This document shows positions 1-5,088 of a stretch of 5,088 bases of DNA, piece by piece. The translations under genes and the position numbers were made by a program. This DNA is from an uncultured Veillonella sp. GTDB lineage: Bacteria > Bacillota > Negativicutes > Veillonellales > Veillonellaceae. The DNA is taken from contig CABQQJ010000086.1 of NCBI GenBank assembly GCA_902466275.1, positions 1 through 5,088 on the forward strand, read 5' to 3'. Position 1 is the first letter of the stretch. Each line of letters opens with the position of its first letter. The notes beneath the pieces were generated by a model. That model did not search any database, was not told where the DNA came from, and saw nothing but the letters and a program-made list of their open reading frames with translations.

Positions 1-533
1 ATCATCGCCAAGTCACGAGCCGTGGAGTGATGCCCCATTTGCGTCAAACCATGAGGATTTAAGAATACACTATTCTTGGCTCCCGCTTTGGCAGCAACGC
101 GATTCATATCCTTCGCAAATTTCTCTACAGAACCACTTACATTTTCCGCTACTACAACAGCCGCATCATTACCACTGGCAACCATCATACCTTCAAGAAC
201 ACCTTCCACACCAAGATTGGACTCCTCCATACTTGTTGCATAGCTACTGATAGTTGCTAGTTCATCAAGTTGTGTGCCTTTAAGTTCTAAAGCTGTTAAC
301 AAGGTAACCATTTTCGTAGTACTCGCAGGATGCATCCATTTATCTGGATTCTTTGCAAATAAAATTTCCTTTGTATCCGCATCAATGAGAACGACCGCCT
401 CACCTACCGTAGATGGTGGTGCAATATACGCGGCATGAGAAATACTGGCACCGAGAATAACAGCGCCTATAAAGGCTATCATCAAAATAAGTCGTTTCAA
501 AATCATATTTACATTAGTTGTTAAAGATATCAT
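1..533 (-). CDS. D-alanyl-D-alanine carboxypeptidase (PBP5/DacF class), C-terminus cut by window edge
   Basis: This is a serine-type DD-carboxypeptidase that trims the terminal D-Ala from peptidoglycan pentapeptides on the outer face of the inner membrane. About 177 residues are visible, a little under half of a usual 380-400 residue protein. The N-terminus is a signal peptide: a hydrophobic stretch at about residues 15-31 ends in SHA, with probable cleavage after residue 34. The active-site SxxK motif is STTK (Ser71, Lys74) and the second motif is SGN (120-122). The KTG motif would lie beyond the left edge. The start at 533 follows a weak SD-like GTGAG; an alternative ATG at 506 has no SD and would shorten the signal peptide by nine residues. 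The gene lies 24 bp after mscS, so it is probably cotranscribed. Oddly, the stretch between SxxK and SGN lacks about eight residues usual in the family (see findings). Whether it corresponds to dacA, dacB or dacF is not decidable. Confidence 0.93.
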   Translation of the reverse strand, partial: MISLTTNVNMILKRLILMIAFIGAVILGASISHAAYIAPPSTVGEAVVLIDADTKEILFAKNPDKWMHPASTTKMVTLLTALELKGTQLDELATISSYATSMEESNLGVEGVLEGMMVASGNDAAVVVAENVSGSVEKFAKDMNRVAAKAGAKNSVFLNPHGLTQMGHHSTARDLAM

Positions 534-557
534 TTATCTCACTTTCTACATTACACA

Positions 558-1487
558 TTAATTTTCAGGGCTATCATCAATTGCAACATTCGTTGCGTTT
601 GCCTTTTTCTTAGTCCCCTTAATTTCACCAGTAGAATTATCTACATTTTGAAGATATACAACACGTTGAGGATATGGAATATCGATACCATATTTATCAA
701 AGGCATCTTTTACATCAGACATAATTCCATATTGCACATCTAAGAAGTCTTTCGACTTAACGCGTGCATAGGCAGCTATGCGTACAGAGTTATCGCCAAA
801 TTCAGAAATACCAATTTCCATATTTTTAGGATTGAGTACACGTTTATCAGCAGCAAAAATATTTTTTAAGATTTTAATTGCTTCATGATGATTATTGTTA
901 TAACCAATATCAAAGACGAACGGGATAATTCTTTCATGGGTATAAGCAATATTAGTTATAGCTTGGGAAGTAAGGATAGAGTTTGGTATATACACATTTC
1001 TTTGATCTTTAGTAGTGATAATAGTATACATAAATTGAATAGACTTAACACTACCTATAGTATCTCCAACTTGAATAACATGACCTGCTCTAAAAGGCTT
1101 AAATATAAGAATTAATAAGCCTGATGCCAAGTTAGATAAGTTGTTTTGTAAGGCCAAACCAATACCTAAACCAAAGGCACCAAAAGCAGCCACAAATGAT
1201 GTTGTAGGAACACCAACTTGATTTAAACAAATCAAAATTAAACCTACTAGCAATGCATAATTGATGATCTGCGTAATAAAGCTCATCGCAGCAGAGTCAT
1301 AAGAGGCCTTAGTCATAATGCGGACAGCAAAGGTTTTCACCCATTTAATGGCATAGCGACCTACGCAAAATATGATAAGGGCCAATAATATATTACCCGC
1401 TTGTGCAAAAAACCAATCTCTCAGCTGAACAAGAACATTAGCATCTTTAAAGAGCAGCTCAGATATTGTACTTAAAATATTTCCCAT
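558..1487 (-). CDS. mscS: MscS-family small-conductance mechanosensitive ion channel
   Basis: This 309-residue inner-membrane channel would open under membrane tension to release solutes during hypo-osmotic shock. The layout is that of E. coli MscS: an amphipathic N-terminal segment (1-30), TM1 about 31-50, TM2 about 73-92, and the pore helix TM3 about 97-129 with the conserved run GLALQNNLSNLASG (110-123) and then KPFRAG (130-135). A cytoplasmic beta/alpha domain follows, with IPN and PYPQ motifs as in E. coli. The gating leucines Leu105 and Leu109 of E. coli align with Leu107 and Leu111. The hinge Gly113 is Asn115 here. The last 25 or so residues are a polar, lysine-rich and then acidic tail, probably disordered. 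An in-frame ATG at 1520 would add 11 residues, but the start at 1487 is preferred because GGAGG sits six bases upstream of it. It is the first gene of a probable two-gene unit with the carboxypeptidase. Confidence 0.95.
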   Translation of the reverse strand: MGNILSTISELLFKDANVLVQLRDWFFAQAGNILLALIIFCVGRYAIKWVKTFAVRIMTKASYDSAAMSFITQIINYALLVGLILICLNQVGVPTTSFVAAFGAFGLGIGLALQNNLSNLASGLLILIFKPFRAGHVIQVGDTIGSVKSIQFMYTIITTKDQRNVYIPNSILTSQAITNIAYTHERIIPFVFDIGYNNNHHEAIKILKNIFAADKRVLNPKNMEIGISEFGDNSVRIAAYARVKSKDFLDVQYGIMSDVKDAFDKYGIDIPYPQRVVYLQNVDNSTGEIKGTKKKANATNVAIDDSPEN

Positions 1488-1493
1488 AGTAAT

Positions 1494-1498
1494 CCTCC
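1494..1498 (-). promoter_or_regulatory. Ribosome-binding site that fixes the mscS start
   Basis: A perfect GGAGG on the minus strand lies six bases before the ATG at 1487. It would fall inside the coding region if the longer reading frame from 1520 were used, so it argues for the shorter 309-residue protein, which also begins where MscS homologues usually begin. Confidence 0.85.
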
Positions 1499-1570
1499 AT
1501 GGTAAACTTTTATAAAACAAAACTCTATACGCTATAAGTACTATTAAGATATAGTAACAGTATACATATA

Positions 1571-1579
1571 TGCTATAAT
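1571..1579 (+). promoter_or_regulatory. Extended -10 promoter element, candidate for cbiZ
   Basis: TGCTATAAT is a perfect -10 hexamer preceded by the extended TGn motif, facing cbiZ. The -35 region is poor (TAGTAA at 1552-1557, spacer 16), which extended -10 promoters tolerate. Transcription would start near 1586, giving a leader of about 78 bases before the cbiZ ATG. The region is so AT-rich that chance matches are likely, so confidence is moderate. Confidence 0.45.
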
Positions 1580-1613
1580 TTTACATATGCATTTATAAAA
1601 TGATAGTAAAGTT

Positions 1614-1642
1614 ATTATATCGTTATATGACATATATAACAA
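1614..1642 (-). promoter_or_regulatory. Sigma-70-type promoter for mscS and the carboxypeptidase gene
   Basis: On the minus strand, TTGTTA (-35, 1642-1637; four of six consensus bases) is separated by exactly 17 bases from TATAAT (-10, 1619-1614; perfect). Transcription would start near 1607 and give mscS a leader of about 120 bases. This is the best-formed promoter in the window and the natural driver of the leftward pair. The inverted repeat at 1622-1640 lies between and overlaps its elements. Confidence 0.6.
1622..1640. repeat. Inverted repeat in the mscS promoter, possible operator
   Basis: GTTATAT (1622-1628) and ATATAAC (1634-1640) are perfect inverted copies separated by GACAT. The repeat fills the spacer of the leftward promoter and touches its -35 box, where a bound dimeric regulator would block RNA polymerase. 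The arms are almost entirely A and T, so chance in this background is a real alternative, and I cannot assign a regulator family. Confidence 0.3.
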
Positions 1643-1663
1643 TCTAAATCTAGGGAGACTTAT

Positions 1664-2440
1664 ATGTTTAACAATCCATATGAAGCACCACAAGAGCTTG
1701 TAACAGGAGGTCATGTAACGAAAGAATTAAATTCCGTTACAGTACACTTTGATGACATCCATTATTCCTTATCTAGTGGTCAACTCAATGGCGGATATCA
1801 CCATACTTTGGCCGTACGAAATCAGCAACTGACGTATCAAATTGAAACAGAAAAAGATTTGCCTGGCGGCTCTGTAGCGAATTATTTAGCACAAGAGTTT
1901 GAGCATATCGATACGCCCGTTCATTTTAGTACAGCACTACTCACATCTGCCACAATGAATCTTCACGCATACGCTAAGGTTGAAGAGCACGATACAATTG
2001 TGGAAACCATCGTTACTGCAGGCTATGAAAAAACAGCCCATCGTGCAGGCACAGGGTATTGCTATGAAGAGCGGGACGGAGCGTTTGTAACGCCTGGCAC
2101 AATCAACATCCTCGTCTTTACGAATAAGGCCTTAACTGACAGCGCCATGGTGAAAGCTATGATGACCATTACAGAGGCTAAAACTGCAGCCCTCCAAGAT
2201 TGGGGCGCTGAAAGTGTGAAACTCTATCCATTTATGAACGAGGATATTCCTGATGCACTCACAAAAGAACGCAACACCACTGCTACTGGTACCTCTACAG
2301 ATGGCGTCATTCTCACCATCGATACAAATGGAGATATCTTAACCGATGCTGGCTCCTTCTCACTATTTGGAGACACTTTAGCCAAGGCCGTCTATGTAGG
2401 CGTACAAAGAGCACTAGAAAATGCTATTGGAGCTGAATAA
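1664..2440 (+). CDS. cbiZ: Adenosylcobinamide amidohydrolase, cobamide-precursor salvage
   Basis: CbiZ hydrolyses the aminopropanol amide bond of adenosylcobinamide to give adenosylcobyric acid. That product re-enters the late cobalamin pathway and lets a cell remodel scavenged corrinoids. The 258-residue cytoplasmic protein spans the whole family domain. Recognisable blocks are SSGQLNGGYHH (37-47), VTAGYEKTAHRAGTG (117-131), PGTINILVFTN (144-154), TEAKTAALQDWG (170-181) and TGTSTDGVIL (208-217), ending in a helix resembling the family C-terminus (GDTLAKAVYVGVQRAL). The start is supported by AGGGAG at 1652-1657, six bases upstream. It stands alone, divergent from mscS and convergent with the asparaginase gene, with no other cob or cbi gene in view. 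I saw no cobalamin riboswitch in its short leader. If the host is a propionate-forming Negativicute, B12 would be needed for methylmalonyl-CoA mutase; that use is inferred. Assignment rests on remembered family motifs. Confidence 0.9.
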   Translation: MFNNPYEAPQELVTGGHVTKELNSVTVHFDDIHYSLSSGQLNGGYHHTLAVRNQQLTYQIETEKDLPGGSVANYLAQEFEHIDTPVHFSTALLTSATMNLHAYAKVEEHDTIVETIVTAGYEKTAHRAGTGYCYEERDGAFVTPGTINILVFTNKALTDSAMVKAMMTITEAKTAALQDWGAESVKLYPFMNEDIPDALTKERNTTATGTSTDGVILTIDTNGDILTDAGSFSLFGDTLAKAVYVGVQRALENAIGAE

Positions 2441-2530
2441 TCCTATCTTGTGATATCCAAAAACATCTAGAATGCCCCCAAATTATCATTCAACACCCCA
2501 CTCATATATGAAAAATATAATACAAATGAA

Positions 2531-2566
2531 AAACCGCACATCCTAGGCGATCGGAATGTGCGGTTT
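2531..2566. terminator. Bidirectional intrinsic terminator between convergent cbiZ and asparaginase genes
   Basis: AAACCGCACAT (2531-2541) pairs perfectly with ATGTGCGGTTT (2556-2566). Two further C-G pairs extend the stem past a single bulged A (2555), leaving a nine-base loop (2544-2552). The arms start and end in A and T tracts. Read leftward, the stem is followed by five consecutive T, a good U-tract for asparaginase transcripts. Read rightward, GGTTT then ATTG gives a weaker tract for cbiZ. It lies 90 bases after the cbiZ stop and 136 bases after the asparaginase stop. The rest of the 262-base gap shows no credible gene. Confidence 0.85.
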
Positions 2567-2625
2567 ATTGCATATAAAACTGTTACATGTAGTATAATTC
2601 TTGAAAATGAATATCAAATTAAATT

Positions 2626-2642
2626 TTGAGATATTTTCTCAA
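2626..2642. repeat. Small inverted repeat downstream of the asparaginase gene
   Basis: TTGAGA and TCTCAA form a perfect six-pair stem around a five-base loop, about 60 bases past the asparaginase stop codon. It is AT-flanked and could stabilise the 3' end of the transcript or act as a weak first terminator. It is short enough to be chance. Confidence 0.25.
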
Positions 2643-2702
2643 CTTTTATTAAATTAATTATTAGATCAAAGAATCATTATGTTCCATGAATATTATGTGC
2701 TT

Positions 2703-3680
2703 TTAATAATCATAGAAGAATTGTTGTAACTTTTTAAGATTTTTAGTTTTTGTAAGCCCTAGCATCAATAAAATACGCGCTTTTTGTGGACTTAAAGTAT
2801 CACATACTAGATAGTTTGCCAGTGCATCTTGTGGCACTGCAGATACCATACCACTACCGGTACGAGAAGCACGTACCGTTGGAAACTTTGTATTCTGTGT
2901 GATTTGACGTACGTTTTGTGGGATTGTACCATGACCAAGACCTGTTAAAATTAAACCGTCAGGATTTGTAGCAACTACACTCATAGGCACCATATCATCC
3001 ATACCACCATAGCAGGTCATTATAACTACACGAGGTAACTCAGACAATTTACTCACATCAAATACAGAGTCTTGAGTATGACGTCGAGTAGACACTTTAT
3101 AATAGTGGGCAACACCATCTTGTACAATACCAAGATGCCCCACTAATGGACTATCAAAAGTCGCTACATTAGTAGTGTTGCATTTAGATACATCCCTTGC
3201 CCCATCAATGTAGCCATTTAATACGACTATCACACCTTTACCTACAGACGATGGTGTTCTCGCTACTTGGATAGCTTGCAATAAATTAATTGGCCCGTCT
3301 GCACTAATAGCACCTGCGGGTCTCATAGATCCAGTAATAACAATTGGCTTGTCTGTATGAACTGTCAGATTCAGAAAATATGCCGTCTCCTCCATGCTAT
3401 CTGTGCCATGAGTAATAACAACACCACCGATATCATCTCGATTAACCAATTTTTGCACTAACTTAGAAAGTTCTAACCAGTGATTTACGGTAATATCGGA
3501 GCTTTCAATATTACTAAACTGAGTATATGTATAAGGACCATACGGTTTTGTACCAGGTACGGAGGCTAAGATTTCGTCAAGTCCTAACACCCCTGCCGTA
3601 TAGCCTGTTAAATCAGTATTTGAAGTACCTTTTCCTGCAATAGTTCCTCCAGTACCAATCAAAGCAATTTTTGTATCCAT
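2703..3680 (-). CDS. ansB: L-asparaginase, type II-like but without signal peptide
   Basis: It hydrolyses L-asparagine to aspartate and ammonia. The 325-residue protein matches E. coli AnsB from end to end, including the closing SPQKARILLMLGLTKTK run, but starts directly at the first beta strand with no export signal, so it should be cytoplasmic. Catalytic residues are present: GTGGTIAG (9-16) with Thr13, Tyr27, HGTDS (91-95) with Thr93 and Asp94, and Lys166 in RDVSKCNTT. These align with E. coli Thr12, Tyr25, Thr89, Asp90 and Lys162. At the substrate-binding SQD motif it has SSD (Ser60, Ser61), and the AEVDD segment that supplies E. coli Glu283 is replaced by AVPQD. GGAGG at 3685-3689 supports the start, with a rather short four-base spacer. 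I found no convincing promoter in the AT-rich 3681-3742. The symbol follows sequence resemblance; by location it would act like an AnsA. Confidence 0.93.
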   Translation of the reverse strand: MDTKIALIGTGGTIAGKGTSNTDLTGYTAGVLGLDEILASVPGTKPYGPYTYTQFSNIESSDITVNHWLELSKLVQKLVNRDDIGGVVITHGTDSMEETAYFLNLTVHTDKPIVITGSMRPAGAISADGPINLLQAIQVARTPSSVGKGVIVVLNGYIDGARDVSKCNTTNVATFDSPLVGHLGIVQDGVAHYYKVSTRRHTQDSVFDVSKLSELPRVVIMTCYGGMDDMVPMSVVATNPDGLILTGLGHGTIPQNVRQITQNTKFPTVRASRTGSGMVSAVPQDALANYLVCDTLSPQKARILLMLGLTKTKNLKKLQQFFYDY

Positions 3681-3742
3681 ATTACCTCCACTATAAAACT
3701 ATAAAATAATTATTGTTATTAAATTTAAACTAAGTACGATTC

Positions 3743-3774
3743 AATAAGGCTGGTCAATAATGGCCAGCCTTATT
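3743..3774 (-). terminator. Hairpin terminator after pncB-nadE
   Basis: AATAAGGCTGG pairs perfectly with CCAGCCTTATT. One G-T wobble and one C-G pair extend it to a 13-pair stem closing a six-base AATAAT loop (3756-3761). It sits 92 bases past the nadE stop and about 60 bases before the asparaginase start. Read leftward, only TTATTGAATC follows, a weak U-tract, so termination may be partial. The stretch between it and nadE (3775-3866) is AT-rich and otherwise featureless. Confidence 0.65.
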
Positions 3775-3866
3775 ATATTCTAAAAAATTATTTTATCTTA
3801 TTTTATGGCTTCGCCCCTATAGATTCATGGATTCATCTCTATAAATCGAGATTTCTGCCTTATCAA

Positions 3867-4634
3867 TTAAAGCTTTGGGTCAAATGATGGCATCAACTCT
3901 AATTTATGTTTATTAATTCGATTCAGATGATCTATTCGCTCTTTTGTTGGCTGATCTTCAATTTCACCAGTTCTGATATAACGATCCAGTATAGCATAGG
4001 TAAATCCCAATTTATCCTCATCTGACTGACCACTAAGACCATCACTTGGCACCTTATCAACTAGGTGCAATGGAATATCAAGAAGTTTTCCTATTTGACG
4101 AACTTCTTCTACTACGAGTTGTGCGAGAGGGCTAAAATCACCTGCACTATCTCCGTATTTTGTAGAGTATCCTACGTAGTCTTCAGATCCATTACAAGTA
4201 TTTGCTACACGAGCACCATTTGGTAAATTTTGTCCTACTGCATAGAGAGTTGCCATCCGGAGACGAGGCGGGGTATTAATGGCAGCATCTTTAGATAAAT
4301 CGGTTCTCCCCGTTACAACATCATATCCCTTAGCTTGAACGATAGCATGAGTTAGCGCCTCATAGGCAGCACCAATATTGACCGTCATGTGCGGAATTCC
4401 TAAATGATTTACCACTGCCTGAGCATCATCAATATCCGATTGCACTCCATTTGGCATAAGAACACCAACTACGCGATCTGCACCGAGAGCTTCTTTGCAA
4501 AGAGCTGCCACGATAGTCGAGTCCTTACCACCTGAAATACCAACTACAGCACTACAGTTAGGACCATTTTTACCAAAATAATCTCGAATCCATTGAATGA
4601 GGGCATCCTTTGTAGCTTGTGGATTTTCTAACAT
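3867..4634 (-). CDS. nadE: Ammonia-dependent NAD synthetase
   Basis: NadE adenylates nicotinic acid adenine dinucleotide with ATP and replaces the AMP with ammonia to give NAD, the last step of NAD synthesis. The 255-residue cytoplasmic protein is a single synthetase domain of the usual length for ammonia-using bacterial enzymes. It lacks the N-terminal glutaminase domain of the long form, so free ammonia must be supplied. Visible motifs are the ATP pyrophosphatase P-loop SGGKDS (34-39), RLRMATLYAVGQ, a TCNGSEDYVGYSTKYGDSAG segment for substrate binding, and PSDGLSGQSDEDKLGFTY near the C-terminus. The start lies eight bases after the pncB stop and has a strong SD that overlaps that stop, so the two are almost certainly cotranscribed and perhaps translationally coupled. 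The adenylyltransferase NadD, needed between PncB and NadE, is not in the window. Confidence 0.96.
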   Translation of the reverse strand: MLENPQATKDALIQWIRDYFGKNGPNCSAVVGISGGKDSTIVAALCKEALGADRVVGVLMPNGVQSDIDDAQAVVNHLGIPHMTVNIGAAYEALTHAIVQAKGYDVVTGRTDLSKDAAINTPPRLRMATLYAVGQNLPNGARVANTCNGSEDYVGYSTKYGDSAGDFSPLAQLVVEEVRQIGKLLDIPLHLVDKVPSDGLSGQSDEDKLGFTYAILDRYIRTGEIEDQPTKERIDHLNRINKHKLELMPSFDPKL

Positions 4635-4638
4635 AGGC

Positions 4639-4644
4639 CCTCCT
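4639..4644 (-). promoter_or_regulatory. nadE ribosome-binding site overlapping the pncB stop codon
   Basis: AGGAGG on the minus strand begins at the second base of the TAG stop of pncB and lies four bases before the nadE ATG. Ribosomes ending pncB would cover this site, an arrangement typical of coupled translation. Confidence 0.75.
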
Positions 4645-5088
4645 ACTTTTTCCGATAAATACGGTTCAATAAATCCATCTTCAATTGATAGTAGCTAGGA
4701 CTCATATCAAGGTAGTGACGATGTGGATTTTCAAAGCGTTGCTCTTCAGGCCAAATTTCATTAGCTAATTGATCTTGCACATATGCTCGAATTTCCTCTA
4801 GTGTTGGTAAGTCCACAACTAATTTACCATCCTTGATAATAAGCTGCTTCATCTCTTTAAAAGTGCAATTTTCAAAATATAATTCACGCCAAGGTTGCTC
4901 AGGATCGATATAACGATATGGTTCCTCTGTATCAGGTACCTCTCTCAACAATGTTAATAGATCTGCAATCGCACGACCTTTATCATTATAAACACGATAT
5001 ACCTTTTTAAGACCTGGATTAGTAATTTTTTCAACACTTTCAGAAATCTTGATACGCGGTTCCCACATACCATCTTTCTCGATGCTAG
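4643..5088 (-). CDS. pncB: Nicotinate phosphoribosyltransferase, C-terminal part (N-terminus beyond window)
   Basis: PncB joins nicotinic acid to phosphoribosyl pyrophosphate to form nicotinate mononucleotide, the entry step of NAD salvage. Only the last 147 residues are in the window. The open frame continues through the right edge with no stop, and the ATG at 5068 is internal rather than a start. The residues before it (SIEKDG) continue the family pattern into WEPRIKIS. Family-typical stretches are KISESVEKITNPG, then an AIADLLTL strand, IIKDGKLV, a LPTLEEIRAYVQDQL helix and the closing RFENPHRHYLD segment. The phosphoribosyl-binding core is outside the window, so catalytic residues cannot be checked. 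A full-length protein would be expected at around 480 residues. The tight spacing to nadE supports a salvage operon and reinforces the assignment. Confidence 0.9.
   Translation of the reverse strand, partial: SIEKDGMWEPRIKISESVEKITNPGLKKVYRVYNDKGRAIADLLTLLREVPDTEEPYRYIDPEQPWRELYFENCTFKEMKQLIIKDGKLVVDLPTLEEIRAYVQDQLANEIWPEEQRFENPHRHYLDMSPSYYQLKMDLLNRIYRKK

Noticed and set aside
885..1115. 76-codon plus-strand open frame
   Set aside because: It lies wholly inside mscS on the opposite strand, has no family resemblance and no supporting ribosome-binding site; it is a shadow of the real gene.
1488..1663. Cobalamin riboswitch upstream of cbiZ
   Set aside because: No conserved B12-box-like GC-rich core was seen, and the region is almost all A and T.
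2508..2546. 12-codon plus-strand frame beginning MKNIIQMKNR
   Set aside because: It is far too short, has no SD sequence, and runs into the terminator stem.
2568..2598. Promoter-like TTGCAT and TATAAT on the plus strand, aimed at the antisense of the asparaginase gene
   Set aside because: The spacer is 19 bases, the background is very AT-rich, and no plus-strand gene follows; more likely chance.
3681..3742. Possible promoter for the asparaginase gene (two TATAGT hexamers near the SD)
   Set aside because: No -35 match at a usable distance, and the implied start would fall almost on the ribosome-binding site. A promoter is expected here if the upstream hairpin terminates, but I cannot place it.
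3818..3854. Small inverted and direct repeats after nadE (TATAGA with TCTATA, ATTCAT twice, AAATC with GATTT)
   Set aside because: Stems are short, interrupted and AT-rich with no U-tract; they do not form a convincing terminator or operator beside the much stronger hairpin at 3743-3774.
4643..5068. A separate 141-residue hypothetical protein starting at the ATG at 5068
   Set aside because: The frame stays open to the window edge and both sides of that ATG match the C-terminal region of nicotinate phosphoribosyltransferase, so it is an internal methionine.

Overview
The window reads as chromosomal DNA from an anaerobic low-GC Negativicute. A Veillonella-like organism is the best guess, based on AT-rich intergenic DNA, strong GGAGG ribosome-binding sites and the gene content. 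No genus-specific marker is present, so this is inference. There are six protein genes, two of them cut by the window edges. I see no RNA genes, mobile elements or CRISPR arrays.

Left block (1-1487, minus strand): a complete MscS-type mechanosensitive channel gene lies 24 bp upstream of an exported D-alanyl-D-alanine carboxypeptidase gene (penicillin-binding protein 5 class) that runs off the left edge. The two probably form one envelope and osmotic-stress transcription unit. A 176-bp AT-rich region (1488-1663) separates mscS from the divergent gene cbiZ. It holds a good leftward promoter, an extended -10 element facing right, and a short inverted repeat inside the leftward promoter.

Middle (1664-2440, plus strand): a stand-alone cbiZ encodes adenosylcobinamide amidohydrolase, a salvage enzyme for vitamin B12 precursors. 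It converges on an asparaginase gene, and a strong hairpin at 2531-2566 is placed to stop transcription from both sides.

Right block (2703-5088, minus strand): reading leftward, the order is pncB (nicotinate phosphoribosyltransferase, C-terminal part only), nadE (ammonia-dependent NAD synthetase, 8 bp downstream), a terminator-like hairpin, then a cytoplasmic asparaginase related to the type II enzymes. PncB and NadE catalyse the first and last steps of NAD salvage from nicotinic acid. NadE needs ammonia, which asparaginase releases, so a metabolic link is possible, although the hairpin suggests separate transcription.

I did not find a clearly new biological system. The points most worth a second look are a family-atypical short loop in the carboxypeptidase, substitutions at two substrate-pocket positions of the asparaginase, and the face-to-face promoter arrangement between mscS and cbiZ.
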